Shown piece after piece: positions 54,302 to 63,808 of a stretch of DNA of 64,000 bases. Positions within the stretch are counted from its first letter, which is position 1. Each line of letters begins with the position of its first letter. The notes below the pieces were generated by a model. That model had not been told where the DNA came from. It was given only the letters and a program-made list of their open reading frames with translations, and did no database searches. This DNA is from Vreelandella piezotolerans (GTDB lineage Bacteria; Pseudomonadota; Gammaproteobacteria; Pseudomonadales; Halomonadaceae), in contig NZ_CP048602.1 of assembly GCF_012427705.1 (NCBI RefSeq), positions 2,852,001 through 2,916,000 on the forward strand. The letters run 5' to 3'. A program made the position numbers and the translations under genes.

Positions 54302-56158
54302 TTACTCGTCCAGGAACGAGCGCAGCGGTTCTGAGCGGCTGGGGTGACGCAGCTTGCGCAGCGCTTTGGCCTCGATCTGACGAATCCGCTCGCGGGTAAC
54401 GTCAAACTGTTTGCCCACTTCTTCCAGCGTGTGGTCGGTATTCATATCGATACCAAAACGCATACGCAGGACTTTCGCTTCCCGGGCCGTCAAACCACCC
54501 AGCACGTTGCGGGTCGCTTCGATCAAGCCTTCGCCAGTGGCCATATCGATCGGCAGCAGCATGGTGCCGTCCTCGATGAAATCCCCCAGATGCGAATCGT
54601 CGTCATCACCAATCGGCGTCTCCATGGAGATCGGCTCTTTGGCAATTTTGAGCACCTTACGCACCTTGTCTTCAGGCATTTCCAGACGCTCGCCCAGCTC
54701 TTCCGGCGTCGGCTCGCGCCCCATCTCTTGCAGCATTTGACGGGAGACGCGGTTGAGCTTGTTGATCGTCTCGATCATGTGGACCGGAATACGAATGGTC
54801 CGCGCCTGATCGGCAATCGAGCGAGTGATGGCCTGACGAATCCACCATGTCGCGTAGGTCGAGAACTTGTAGCCACGACGGTATTCGAACTTGTCCACCG
54901 CCTTCATCAAGCCAATGTTACCTTCCTGAATTAGATCGAGGAATTGCAGGCCGCGGTTGGTGTACTTCTTGGCAATCGAGATCACCAAGCGCAAGTTCGC
55001 CTCGACCATCTCTTTCTTGGCACGACGTGCTTTCGCTTCGCCAATCGACAGCTTGCGGTTGACCTCTTTCAGATCGGCTACCGAGAGCTGCACCATGTCC
55101 TCTTCGAAGGCAATCTTGCGCTGAGAGCGGGCGATATCGGCACGCAGTGGCTCTAAGCGGTCAGCGTACTTGGGCTGCGCTTCTTGGAAGGCGTCCAGCC
55201 ACGTCTGATCAGACTCGTGGCCCGGGAACGACTTGATGAACGTCTTGCGCGGCACCTTGGCTTTCTTGACGCACAGCTGCATGACCGCTTTTTCTTGGGC
55301 ACGCACCTGCTCGACGCTGATCCGCACTTGGCCTACCAGTCGCTCGAAGTGCTTCGGCACCAGCTTGATCGGCGAGAACAGCTCGGCGAGGCGCTCCTGT
55401 TCGAATTTCAATTCGGAGCTACCACGACCGTGTTTGGCCAGCGCGGCTTCCACCGCCGCGTTCTGCTCACGAATCTGCTCGAAACGCGCTTTAGCCTCTT
55501 CTGGATCTGGACCGCCTTCGCTGGCGCTGGTGTCTTCTTCGTCATCGTCGGCGTCGCTATCGATATCGTCATCGTCGCTCAGCTCGGTATCGACGTCAGG
55601 TTCCGGCGTCTCCGCTTCGGCAACCCCGGGGATACCTTCGTCGGGGTCGATGAAGCCAGAGAAAAGATCGGATAGGCGCCCAGGCGCTTCTTCGTCCTGA
55701 GTGGCGTCGTAGGCTTCGAGGATCGACGCGACCGCGCCCGGCAAATACGCCAGTGCGGACATCACTTCCCGCGTGCCTTCTTCGATCCGCTTGGCGATTT
55801 CGATTTCGCCTTCGCGGGTCAAAAGCTCGACCGTTCCCATTTCACGCATGTACATGCGAACGGGGTCGGTGGTGCGACCTACGTCGCTTTCCACGGCGGC
55901 GAGTGCCGCAACGGCCTCTTCCGCAGCGGACTCGTCCGTGGAGTGATCCGACATCATCAAAGTGTCTTCATCAGGCGCTTCCTCAACGACACTGATACCC
56001 ATGTCGTTGATCATGCCAATGATGTCTTCCACTTGATCCGGGTCGGCGATATCCTCGGGTAGATGGTCGTTGACCTCGGCATAGGTCAGGTAGCCCTGCT
56101 CCTTGCCGCGCGCGATCAACTCCTTCAGACGTGACTGCTGCTGCGCATTTCCAGCCAT
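54302..56158 (-). CDS. rpoD: RNA polymerase primary sigma factor sigma-70 (RpoD)
   Basis: A 618-residue housekeeping sigma factor. Region 1.1 starts at the N-terminus ([23 protein letters not shown]), an acidic non-conserved region spans about 150-240, region 2 has [26 protein letters not shown] and the -10 recognition [16 protein letters not shown], region 3 [14 protein letters not shown], and region 4.2 [19 protein letters not shown]. It directs RNA polymerase to vegetative promoters. It is the last gene of the rpsU-dnaG-rpoD operon, with 209 bp before it that contain a hairpin and possibly an internal promoter. Confidence 0.97.
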   Translation of the reverse strand: MAGNAQQQSRLKELIARGKEQGYLTYAEVNDHLPEDIADPDQVEDIIGMINDMGISVVEEAPDEDTLMMSDHSTDESAAEEAVAALAAVESDVGRTTDPVRMYMREMGTVELLTREGEIEIAKRIEEGTREVMSALAYLPGAVASILEAYDATQDEEAPGRLSDLFSGFIDPDEGIPGVAEAETPEPDVDTELSDDDDIDSDADDDEEDTSASEGGPDPEEAKARFEQIREQNAAVEAALAKHGRGSSELKFEQERLAELFSPIKLVPKHFERLVGQVRISVEQVRAQEKAVMQLCVKKAKVPRKTFIKSFPGHESDQTWLDAFQEAQPKYADRLEPLRADIARSQRKIAFEEDMVQLSVADLKEVNRKLSIGEAKARRAKKEMVEANLRLVISIAKKYTNRGLQFLDLIQEGNIGLMKAVDKFEYRRGYKFSTYATWWIRQAITRSIADQARTIRIPVHMIETINKLNRVSRQMLQEMGREPTPEELGERLEMPEDKVRKVLKIAKEPISMETPIGDDDDSHLGDFIEDGTMLLPIDMATGEGLIEATRNVLGGLTAREAKVLRMRFGIDMNTDHTLEEVGKQFDVTRERIRQIEAKALRKLRHPSRSEPLRSFLDE

Positions 56159-56302
56159 AGAAACCCTATCTCGACGAAGAAGAATGAAACACCTGGGGCG
56201 CTGAATCGATTAAACTCAACAAGCCGAACAGTATAGCGTAAATAGCGGGATTTTTTCCAGCGAAACGTATTTGCGCGGTCATTCAGGTGTGTTAGGTTGT
56301 TC

Positions 56303-56329
56303 GGTTAGGCCAGCGCCTGGCGACTAACC
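56303..56329 (-). other. Stem-loop between dnaG and rpoD
   Basis: GGTTAG/CTAACC and GCCAG/CTGGC form a two-part stem with a GCG loop. No T-tract follows. E. coli has an RNase E processing site in the equivalent spacer; this hairpin may play that role. Confidence 0.5.
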
Positions 56330-56367
56330 CTATATGTGGTGTTGAAGCGTCGTAATTCAACCCCTCG

Positions 56368-58245
56368 CTATGTATTGCTCTTGACCGGTCTGTCTCCTGA
56401 GCGCTGAACCAGCTCCATCATCAGACTCGCCAATCGCTGACGCTGCTCCTTATCCAGCCTCTGTCCAGAGCGCTCCAGCGCCAGCAGCGCATCGTACTCT
56501 TCCTGAGGCGAGCGCTTGCGCTGCTTTTCTAGCAAATGTTCGACCAAACCATTGAGCTCCGCCTCCCGAGTGCTTTTCGGAATCAGCAGCTCACGCTGGG
56601 CGAGCTCGGCCAACACCTGACCCTCATGGCTACCCTGAAAATGCGCCAGCACCACCTGCGGACTCCGGTAGCGCCCGGCGCGCAGCAGCGCGATCAGGTC
56701 GCGACACAGCGGTGCCTCTTCGCTGTTGTCGGGTAGCCACTCCAACGTCTCGGGCAGCACCGTCACCAAGCGTGGTTCGTGAAGCAGTAGCTGTACGATC
56801 CGAGCCACCGTCGATAGCGTCTGCAGCCTCGCTCCCTGACGGCGGCGGGCAGCAGGGCGTGAAGCCTCGTCCGCCACCACCGGCTCGAGCGGCGCGTCAT
56901 CCACTGGCTCCCACTGCGGCGATGCGCTGGCGGCAGCAGTGCGCTTATCCAGCAGCGCCTGAAGCTGCGACTGGGCCAGTCCGCTGCGTTTGGCCAGTGA
57001 CTCGAGCAGTAGCGATTTCAGCATACCGTCAGGCACCTTGTTCAGCGCCTCTAGCACTTGACTCGCAAATCGCTCGCGCCCTTCCACCGTATTCAAATCG
57101 CGCCCCTGGGCGGCCTGCTCGAAGAGAAACTCCGAGAGCGGCATCGCACAGGTGACACGATCTTCGAACGCCTCTCTGCCCTCTCGACGCACCAGCGAAT
57201 CCGGGTCGTCACCCTCCGGCAAAAACAGAAACCTTGCCTCGCGCCCATCGATCATCTGCGGGAGTGCTGTTTCCAATGCGCGACTTGCCGCTTGGCGGCC
57301 CGCGCGGTCACCGTCGAAGCAGAACACTACCCGGCTCACCAAACGAAACAGGCGGCTCAAGTGATCTTCCGTGGTCGCCGTGCCCAACGTAGCGACGGCG
57401 TTATGAATGCCGAACTGGGCCAGCGCCACCACGTCCATATAGCCTTCGACCATCACCAACTGCTCGAGTTTGCTAGACGCTTGACGCGCCTCGTACAAAC
57501 CGTATAGCTCGCGCCCTTTATGAAAGACAGGCGTTTCTGGTGAATTGAGATATTTGGGCTGTTCATCCCCCATGACCCGGCCGCCAAAGCCTAGGGTACG
57601 ACCACGCAAGTCGCGGATGGGAAACATCACTCGGTCGCGAAAACGATCGTAGGTGCGCCCAGTGTCTTCGCGGTGGATCAGCAGTCCGTACTCGACCTGT
57701 ACCGGCTCGCCGATCCCTTTTGCCGACAGATGCTGCTTGAGCGCCTCCCAGCCACCCGGCGCATAACCAATACCGTAGGTGTCGATGACCTCTGGCGACA
57801 GTCCGCGGCCCTGCAGGTAGCGCTGAGCACTTTGACCCTCCTGCATTTTCAGCCGCTCGCGGTAGAAGCTGGCGGCCACTTCCAGCAGGTTGACGCCCTC
57901 TTTACGCTTTTTCTCGCGCTGCTGAGCACGCGGGTCATCCGCTCCCTCACGGGGAACATCGAGACCTAAACGCCCGGCCAACTGCTCTACCGCTTCGGGG
58001 AACGGCAGCTTGTCGTACTCCATCAAAAAGCGCAGCGCGTTGCCATGAGCGCCACAGCCAAAGCAGTGGTAAAACTGCTTGTCGGCACTCACCGTGAACG
58101 ACGGTGTTTTTTCCTGATGGAAAGGGCACAAACCGGAGAAGTTACGACCCGCTTTCTTAAGCTGCACGCGCTCGCCGACAACCTCCACCACGTCAACGCG
58201 GCCGAGCAGGTCGTCAATGAAACGCTGTGGAATTTGGCCTGCCAT
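56368..58245 (-). CDS. dnaG: DNA primase (DnaG)
   Basis: A 625-residue primase. The CHC2 zinc finger is near residues 40-64 (CPFHQEKTPSF and FGCGAHGNALRF). The catalytic TOPRIM domain shows LVMVEGYMDVVALAQFG and FCFDGDRAGRQAA. The C-terminal third binds DnaB helicase and is variable. It synthesises RNA primers at the replication fork. It follows rpsU with a 187-bp spacer holding a terminator-like hairpin, and precedes rpoD. Confidence 0.97.
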   Translation of the reverse strand: MAGQIPQRFIDDLLGRVDVVEVVGERVQLKKAGRNFSGLCPFHQEKTPSFTVSADKQFYHCFGCGAHGNALRFLMEYDKLPFPEAVEQLAGRLGLDVPREGADDPRAQQREKKRKEGVNLLEVAASFYRERLKMQEGQSAQRYLQGRGLSPEVIDTYGIGYAPGGWEALKQHLSAKGIGEPVQVEYGLLIHREDTGRTYDRFRDRVMFPIRDLRGRTLGFGGRVMGDEQPKYLNSPETPVFHKGRELYGLYEARQASSKLEQLVMVEGYMDVVALAQFGIHNAVATLGTATTEDHLSRLFRLVSRVVFCFDGDRAGRQAASRALETALPQMIDGREARFLFLPEGDDPDSLVRREGREAFEDRVTCAMPLSEFLFEQAAQGRDLNTVEGRERFASQVLEALNKVPDGMLKSLLLESLAKRSGLAQSQLQALLDKRTAAASASPQWEPVDDAPLEPVVADEASRPAARRRQGARLQTLSTVARIVQLLLHEPRLVTVLPETLEWLPDNSEEAPLCRDLIALLRAGRYRSPQVVLAHFQGSHEGQVLAELAQRELLIPKSTREAELNGLVEHLLEKQRKRSPQEEYDALLALERSGQRLDKEQRQRLASLMMELVQRSGDRPVKSNT

Positions 58246-58344
58246 GAACTGCGGGCATCCTCGCGCGAAGCGCTAATGGGCGGGTCTAACGTCATCAGAC
58301 AATGCGCCTGATCACCTTAAACCGCGCAAAACACACATCACAGA

Positions 58345-58377
58345 ACGAAAAACAAACGGCCACCTAGTGGCGGCCGC
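58345..58377 (-). terminator. Intraoperonic terminator between rpsU and dnaG
   Basis: On the minus strand GGCCGCCAC and GTGGCC form a stem followed by GTTTGTTTTTC. It corresponds to the known leaky terminator between rpsU and dnaG in E. coli, which lowers primase relative to S21 levels. Confidence 0.75.
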
Positions 58378-58432
58378 TTGGCATCCCTCTTGGGATAACC
58401 GGTCAATTGCGCTGGCTATCCCCAGGTACGGA

Positions 58433-58648
58433 TCAATAGAGCCGTTCGAAACGCTTACGCTCACGCTGCAACTTCTTAGCGTGACGTTTTACGGCAGCGG
58501 CCGCTTTGCGTTTACGCTCAGCAGTCGGCTTCTCGTAGTGCTCGCGACGACGTACTTCAGACAGAACGCCAGCTTTTTCGCAAGAACGCTTGAAGCGACG
58601 CAGGGCGACGTCAAACGGCTCGTTATCACGTACTTTTACAGAAGGCAT
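58433..58648 (-). CDS. rpsU: 30S ribosomal protein S21
   Basis: A 71-residue, very basic protein starting [20 protein letters not shown], standard for S21, with a Lys/Arg-rich C-terminal part ([17 protein letters not shown]). It joins the 30S platform and helps initiation on leadered mRNAs. First gene of the macromolecular synthesis operon; the divergent promoter region with tsaD spans 200 bp. The length equals E. coli S21. Confidence 0.97.
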   Translation of the reverse strand: MPSVKVRDNEPFDVALRRFKRSCEKAGVLSEVRRREHYEKPTAERKRKAAAAVKRHAKKLQRERKRFERLY

Positions 58649-58848
58649 TAAGCACTCACCTACCTTAAGGAGTCTTGAGTTCGGATAGTACGCACACCGA
58701 ACACAACGGTGTACGACCCAGTTTTACAGCGCACAGTAGTCTAGTCGCGGTTGGCGATCTTTGCAAATGCTTACGCCCCTCTACTGCCATAATGCTAGAC
58801 TAGCCGGTTTGTAACCTCTGCCTTACCACCTACACGAGTTCTTTTGCC

Positions 58849-59892
58849 ATGCGCGTACTGGGCATTGAAACGTCTTGCGACGAAACCGGCGTCGCCATTT
58901 ACGATACCGCGTTCACCGGCGGGCGCGGCCTGTTGGCCGATGCGCTGTATAGCCAAATCGCCATGCATGCGGAGTACGGCGGCGTCGTGCCGGAGCTGGC
59001 CTCCCGAGATCACACCCGCAAGCTGTTGCCGTTGATCGAGCAAGTATTGAAAGACGCCCAGCTCACCCGCCAAGACCTGGACGGTATCGCTTACACCGCC
59101 GGACCGGGCCTCGTCGGCGCGCTAATGGTTGGCGCCAGCACTGCCCACGGCATGGCCAAAGCGCTGAACATACCGGTGCTGGGCGTTCACCACATGGAGG
59201 GCCACCTACTCGCCCCGATGCTGGAAGATGACGCCCCCGATTTCCCGTTCGTGGCCCTTCTGGTCTCGGGCGGCCACACTCAGCTAGCCGAAGTACAGGG
59301 GTTAGGGCACTACCAACTGCTGGGGGAGTCGGTGGATGACGCCGCCGGGGAGGCTTTCGACAAGGCCGCCAAAATGCTCGGCCTTGCTTATCCAGGCGGA
59401 CCGCTGGTCGCAAAGCTTGCCGAACAGGGCGACCCGACGCGCTTTCGTTTTCCGCGCCCAATGACTGATCGTCCGGGGCTGGACTTCAGTTTCTCAGGCC
59501 TTAAAACCCACACCCTAACGGCTATTCGACAGCTAGAAGCGGCAGACGAACTGGATGATCAGGCGAAGGCCGACGTTGCGCGAGCCTTCGAAGAAGCCGT
59601 CGTCGATACACTGGTGATCAAATGCCGCCGCGCCCTTGACCAAACCGGCCTAAAACGCATCGTGATGGCAGGCGGCGTCAGCGCCAATACTCGCCTGCGT
59701 GAACGGCTAGCGCTGGAGACCCAAAAGCGCCAAGCCCGTGCTTATTACCCTCGCGGGCGCTTTTGTACCGACAACGGCGCCATGATTGCCTATGTCGGTG
59801 CGCAGCGCTTGGCAGCCGGCGAGCGGGATGACAACGGCGTGATGCAGGCGACCCCTCGCTGGCCGCTCGATACGCTTACCGCACCACGGTAG
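58849..59892 (+). CDS. tsaD: tRNA N6-threonylcarbamoyladenosine transferase (TsaD)
   Basis: A 347-residue ASKHA-fold enzyme. [19 protein letters not shown] opens the protein; the metal-binding HHMEGH is near residues 112-117 and the ATP-site [10 protein letters not shown] near 137-146; the closing [15 protein letters not shown] and [13 protein letters not shown] are also present. With TsaB, TsaC and TsaE it makes t6A37 in ANN-decoding tRNAs. It diverges from rpsU as in most gammaproteobacteria and ends 9 bp from the convergent plsY stop. Confidence 0.97.
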   Translation: MRVLGIETSCDETGVAIYDTAFTGGRGLLADALYSQIAMHAEYGGVVPELASRDHTRKLLPLIEQVLKDAQLTRQDLDGIAYTAGPGLVGALMVGASTAHGMAKALNIPVLGVHHMEGHLLAPMLEDDAPDFPFVALLVSGGHTQLAEVQGLGHYQLLGESVDDAAGEAFDKAAKMLGLAYPGGPLVAKLAEQGDPTRFRFPRPMTDRPGLDFSFSGLKTHTLTAIRQLEAADELDDQAKADVARAFEEAVVDTLVIKCRRALDQTGLKRIVMAGGVSANTRLRERLALETQKRQARAYYPRGRFCTDNGAMIAYVGAQRLAAGERDDNGVMQATPRWPLDTLTAPR

Positions 59893-59901
59893 CTCTCGCG
59901 C

Positions 59902-60471
59902 CTATCCGCGTAGGGGCGGCTCTTCCCCGCGGCGCAAACGGCGAATATTGAGGCCATGGCGGGCCAATACGAGCAGGCTAAAGCCCCCTACGACGCTGAC
60001 GTAGCCGGGGGCTAGCCAGAGACACAGCAGCGGTGCCAACAGCGCGCTAACGAGCGATGCAGCCGCCGCCGTGCGCAAACGCCACGCGAGTAGCGCCCAG
60101 CAAAGCGCCGTGAGCAGCGCCACGCTGGGTACCAGCACCAACAGCACGCCAAACGCGCTGGAGACCGACTTTCCGCCGCGAAAGCCGTGCCAGATCGGAT
60201 AGCTATGACCCAGCAACACGGCCAGCCCCACAATTCCCTGCAACCATACCGGCAGCGCCAGCAGCTTGGCAGCCAGTACGGCAGGCACCCCTTTTAACGC
60301 ATCGAGCAGCAGCGTGGCCGCGGCGAGCCTTGGACCATATAGGCGGAGCACGTTCGAAAATCCTGGGTTGTAAGAGCCGCAAAACCGTGGATCCGTCACA
60401 CCGGCCCACCGACATACGCTCACCGCCGCCAGCCAACTACCGCTCAAATAACCGATTACGATCCATATCAT
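59902..60471 (-). CDS. plsY: Glycerol-3-phosphate acyltransferase PlsY
   Basis: A 189-residue integral membrane acyltransferase with about five helices. Conserved motifs are YLSGSWLAAVSVCRWAG (motif 1, SGS), the second motif GHSYPIWHGFRGGKSVSSAFG (His and Gly-Gly-Lys), and DPRFCGSYNPGFSNVLR. It acylates glycerol-3-phosphate from acyl-phosphate in phospholipid synthesis. Diverges from folB with 102 bp between starts; convergent with tsaD. Confidence 0.95.
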   Translation of the reverse strand: MIWIVIGYLSGSWLAAVSVCRWAGVTDPRFCGSYNPGFSNVLRLYGPRLAAATLLLDALKGVPAVLAAKLLALPVWLQGIVGLAVLLGHSYPIWHGFRGGKSVSSAFGVLLVLVPSVALLTALCWALLAWRLRTAAAASLVSALLAPLLCLWLAPGYVSVVGGFSLLVLARHGLNIRRLRRGEEPPLRG

Positions 60472-60573
60472 GGACTGCCTACCCTGGCATGGGCGGCCGA
60501 CGCCGCTGCCTTACTGTCGTTTCTGGTCATCCTCAAGTACAATCGCCCGCTTGTTGACCCTGGGGGAAGGCCT

Positions 60574-60954
60574 GTGGACCGCATTTTGATCGAAGCACTC
60601 ACCGTCGACACCGTCATCGGTGTGTACGACTGGGAACGCACGATAACGCAATCGCTGAGCCTGGATCTATCGCTGGCAACAGATATTCGGCCAGCGGCCG
60701 CCACGGACGAGCTACGCCTAACGCTGGATTATGCCGCTATCTGCCAGCGAATCCAGCAGTTTGCCGACGAGCATCAATTCGCCTTGGTGGAAACGTTCGC
60801 AGAGCGCCTTGCTGCCTGCTTGCAGCACGAATTTCCGATCAGTTGGCTTCGCATGACCGTCCGCAAACCCGGTGCCGTTCCTCAAGCGGCCAGCGTCGGC
60901 CTGGAAATCACGCGCGGCACGCTGCCGGAGGCCACGCAGGACACATCGTCATGA
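60574..60954 (+). CDS. folB: Dihydroneopterin aldolase (FolB)
   Basis: A 126-residue aldolase starting at GTG 60574, with GGGGGAAGG four to five bases upstream. Family features: MDRILIEALTVDTVIGVYDWER, LTLDYAAICQRI, LVETFAERLA and the closing RMTVRKPGAVPQAASVGLEI with the catalytic Lys. It cleaves dihydroneopterin in folate synthesis. Its stop overlaps folK as ATGA. Confidence 0.96.
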   Translation: MDRILIEALTVDTVIGVYDWERTITQSLSLDLSLATDIRPAAATDELRLTLDYAAICQRIQQFADEHQFALVETFAERLAACLQHEFPISWLRMTVRKPGAVPQAASVGLEITRGTLPEATQDTSS

Positions 60955-61496
60955 ATCTGGTCACACTCAGCTTGGGCAGCAACATCGATCCTGACACCCA
61001 TATCCGACTTTGCCTAGACGCCCTGGAAGATACCTTCGGCCCGCTGCAGATATCACGCATTTTCGAAAGTGAGCCGGTCGGCTTCAACGATAGCCGCAAC
61101 TTCTACAACTTGGTGGTCGCTTTCTATAGCGACTGGTCGGTGAGCGAGCTTCAAGCATGGTCCAAAGAGCTCGAAATCGCCCACGGCCGAACGCCGGACA
61201 TGATGAAATGCAGCCCCCGCGCGCTGGACATCGATCTACTGACCGTCGGCGATGCCTGCGGGGTCATCGATGACGTCGCGCTGCCGCGTGGCGAAATCAC
61301 CCGTAACGCCTTCGTGCTTCAACCCCTGGCGGAGCTTTTGCCCAACACGCGCCACCCCGCCTGCCAAACCCCCTATGCCACACTCTGGAAGCGCTTTACC
61401 TTAGGCGACCAACGCCTATGGCCGATCGATTTTCACTGGCGAGGCCGCTGGATTTCCCAAGCCGACCCGCAGCTCCGGGTGGCCATAGCGCGCTAG
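60951..61496 (+). CDS. folK: 2-Amino-4-hydroxy-6-hydroxymethyldihydropteridine pyrophosphokinase (FolK)
   Basis: A 181-residue HPPK. The ATG overlaps the folB stop. Motifs: [13 protein letters not shown] at the start, [16 protein letters not shown], and the metal/ATP signature RALDIDLL preceded by Arg/Lys. It uses ATP to pyrophosphorylate the pterin before coupling to p-aminobenzoate. Immediately follows folB in the folate pathway and operon; its stop overlaps the convergent cca stop by 4 bases. The C-terminal 20 residues extend slightly beyond typical HPPK. Confidence 0.95.
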   Translation: MNLVTLSLGSNIDPDTHIRLCLDALEDTFGPLQISRIFESEPVGFNDSRNFYNLVVAFYSDWSVSELQAWSKELEIAHGRTPDMMKCSPRALDIDLLTVGDACGVIDDVALPRGEITRNAFVLQPLAELLPNTRHPACQTPYATLWKRFTLGDQRLWPIDFHWRGRWISQADPQLRVAIAR

Positions 61497-62629
61497 CGCG
61501 ACGCCCCCTCGTCTAACGCGCCTGCCACCGCTTTTTGGCGATGCTGGCGCAGCGCGTCTCCTAGGGCGGCGCCACGATACCCCTCACCGAGCAATGCCTG
61601 GGGGCTCACTGCCTGAGCGGCTTGCCACGCCTTCTCAAGCCGGGGTTGGCGCGCCGGTGCCAAACGGCTGACAAGTTGTAACTGCGCAATGACTTGAGCG
61701 GGTTTGCGCCAGCCATCCAAGCGCTCCAACCAGTGCAGCACTCGCTCATCGTCGAGCGGTTCATTGAGCAGCGCTTTCGTCAGCGCGGTATGGCGGGCCA
61801 ACTGCGCCACCGCGTTGGGCAGCCGCAGCCTGCTCGCTAACGCGTCGCGCTGCTCATCACTAAGCACCGACACCAATAGCGCATAGCGCCAGTGGGCCAG
61901 CGCGGGTGACGAGGTCTCAGGCGCGCTGGCTAGCGCATCGAGGGCAGCAGCCAACGTTTCGTCATCGGCAAGTTCCGGCCACCAAGTGGCCAGCGCTTGG
62001 CACTCGTGTAGCGTCGTGAAATAGCGCTCTGGATTGGGTTCGCCAAGCGCTTTTTCGGTCTCGACCCACACCCGCTCTGCGGCGAGATGGCCAAGTTCGC
62101 CGCTTTCACTGACATGACGCATCAACGCCTGGGTATCTGGGGCGATGGCAAAGCCCAGATGCGCATAGCGAGCTAAAAAGCGCGCGGTACGTAGCACCCG
62201 CAGCGGATCTTCGCTGAAGGCAGGCGATACGTGGCGCAACAGGCGTTGCTGGATATCCTGCCGACCGTGAAACGGGTCGGTCAGCGCTCCGTTAGTCCCT
62301 TGAGCGATGGCATTGATCGTCAGGTCACGCCGTGACAGATCTTCTTCCAGCGTCACGTCCGGGCTGGCATACACATCGAAGCCCCCGTAGCCATGACCGG
62401 ATTTGCGCTCGGTGCGCGCCAGCGCATACTCCTCTGACGTATGGGGATGCAAAAAAACCGGAAAGTCGCGACCCACAGGCTTGAAGCCCCGCCGACGCAT
62501 GTCGTCCGGCGTCGCCCCTACTACGACCCAGTCGTGATCGACCACCGGCCAGCCCAGCAGCGCATCCCGCACTGCTCCACCTACCCGGTACACCTCTAAC
62601 CCTTGGGTAAGAGCATCCTGTTGAAACAC
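61493..62629 (-). CDS. cca: CCA-adding tRNA nucleotidyltransferase, without HD domain
   Basis: A 378-residue class II nucleotidyltransferase. The catalytic head shows [25 protein letters not shown] (DxD), [12 protein letters not shown] and [19 protein letters not shown]. coli Cca (412 residues) has a C-terminal HD phosphohydrolase with HD motif; here the corresponding region ([22 protein letters not shown]) has no HD pair, so only CCA addition is expected. Its start directly abuts the apaH stop. It repairs or adds CCA to tRNA 3' ends. Confidence 0.93.
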   Translation of the reverse strand: MFQQDALTQGLEVYRVGGAVRDALLGWPVVDHDWVVVGATPDDMRRRGFKPVGRDFPVFLHPHTSEEYALARTERKSGHGYGGFDVYASPDVTLEEDLSRRDLTINAIAQGTNGALTDPFHGRQDIQQRLLRHVSPAFSEDPLRVLRTARFLARYAHLGFAIAPDTQALMRHVSESGELGHLAAERVWVETEKALGEPNPERYFTTLHECQALATWWPELADDETLAAALDALASAPETSSPALAHWRYALLVSVLSDEQRDALASRLRLPNAVAQLARHTALTKALLNEPLDDERVLHWLERLDGWRKPAQVIAQLQLVSRLAPARQPRLEKAWQAAQAVSPQALLGEGYRGAALGDALRQHRQKAVAGALDEGASR

Positions 62630-63445
62630 TTAACGGCCTCCTTGCTGGCTAATCACGCAGGTGCGCTCGCCGGTCTCCAGATTCATAGCGGTCAACGCGC
62701 CGCCCCATACACAGCCGGTGTCCAGCCCCTCGACGTTGATCTTGGCGTGGGGCGTGCGCCCCTCCAACGCGGCCCAGTGGCCAAACATTAGGCGTATATC
62801 ATCCTGACGTGGAAACTGGAACCAGGGAGCGAATCCATCAGGGGCGCTATCGAGCCCCTCTTTGGCCGCAAAATCGAGACGCTCCTGGGTGTCGATGAAG
62901 CGCATCCGGGTCAACACGTTGACGATACAGCGCAGACGATCCATGCCTTCCAGGTCGTCCCGAAAACGATCCGGCTGATTGCCAAAAAGCTGGGACAGAA
63001 ACTCGCCCGAACGCTCGCTCTGAAGTGCCGACTGCACTTCACCGCTAAGCGCTAGCGCCTGCTCGGCACTCCAACTTGGCAGTAGGCCCGCGTGCGCCAT
63101 GAGCGTACTCTCCTCGCGCACGACCAGGGGCTGGTTCTGCAGCCAATCCAGCAGCGACTCACGCTGGGGAGATGCCAGAATATCGTCCAAGGTATCGTTC
63201 TTTTTCAACTTGCCGCCCCCACGAGCCACCACCAGCAAATGAAAATCGTGGTTGCCCAGCACGCAGCGCACGGCCCCCCCCAACGCCTTGGCCTCCATCA
63301 GGCAAGCGAGCGAACCAGGGCCGCGATTAATCAGATCCCCTACCAGCCAAAGCCTATCCTGGGCCGGGTTGAAGCGTAGTTTTTCCAACAGGCTGACAAA
63401 TTCGGCATGGCAACCATGGAGATCGCCAATGGCGTACGTACTCAT
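62630..63445 (-). CDS. apaH: Symmetrical bis(5'-nucleosyl)-tetraphosphatase (ApaH)
   Basis: A 271-residue PPP-family phosphoesterase with the metal motifs GDLHGCHAEF, GDLINRGPGS and GNHDFHLL, then MAHAGLLPSW and FGHWAALEG as in ApaH. It cleaves Ap4A to two ADP and also removes Np4 caps from bacterial RNA. Length matches the E. coli enzyme (280). It leads into cca with no intergenic gap. Confidence 0.96.
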   Translation of the reverse strand: MSTYAIGDLHGCHAEFVSLLEKLRFNPAQDRLWLVGDLINRGPGSLACLMEAKALGGAVRCVLGNHDFHLLVVARGGGKLKKNDTLDDILASPQRESLLDWLQNQPLVVREESTLMAHAGLLPSWSAEQALALSGEVQSALQSERSGEFLSQLFGNQPDRFRDDLEGMDRLRCIVNVLTRMRFIDTQERLDFAAKEGLDSAPDGFAPWFQFPRQDDIRLMFGHWAALEGRTPHAKINVEGLDTGCVWGGALTAMNLETGERTCVISQQGGR

Positions 63446-63622
63446 AGGCTAAGGCCTTGTGATGAATGGAATGAAAATGATGGACAACACGCCTAACGAC
63501 TCAGGGGAACGCCTCGGCGTTATCTCCCTCCAGCAGCACAAAAATTCTGGAGCAATCGGCAAAGTTACATCACTATGTACTCAGACAGCTCGCGACTCTC
63601 TGTTAAGGATAACGGTACGCTG

Positions 63623-63808
63623 ATGAGCCCTTACTTGCCGCGTCACTCCCCGATCGATCTTGCCCGCCGAGACGTTTTAAGATGCCTGCTTGTTTCGACA
63701 GGCACCGTGCTCACCCTAAGCCGGTGGCCGATAGCGGCTGCACAATCCGTCTCTCCACCGGCGCCGGTACTGGTGAACGGTTGGCTGCTAAGCGCTGAAG
63801 ATCGCTAA
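63623..63808 (+). CDS. Small Tat-signal protein coupled to GMC oxidoreductase
   Basis: A 61-residue protein (start taken as ATG 63623; another in-frame ATG is at 63575, neither with a strong ribosome site). It has a twin-arginine-type signal ARRDVLRCLLVSTGTVLTL and a possible cut after AAAQ, leaving about 20 residues. It is much shorter than the Tat-exported small subunits (150-250 residues) that usually precede membrane GMC dehydrogenases. The stop overlaps the GMC start as TAATG, so the proteins are made together. It may carry its partner across the membrane by a hitchhiker mechanism, or be a decayed subunit. Confidence 0.55.
   Translation: MSPYLPRHSPIDLARRDVLRCLLVSTGTVLTLSRWPIAAAQSVSPPAPVLVNGWLLSAEDR

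Noticed and set aside
58649..58848. LexA box in the rpsU-tsaD divergent region
   Set aside because: No CTG-N10-CAG element with proper spacing was found.
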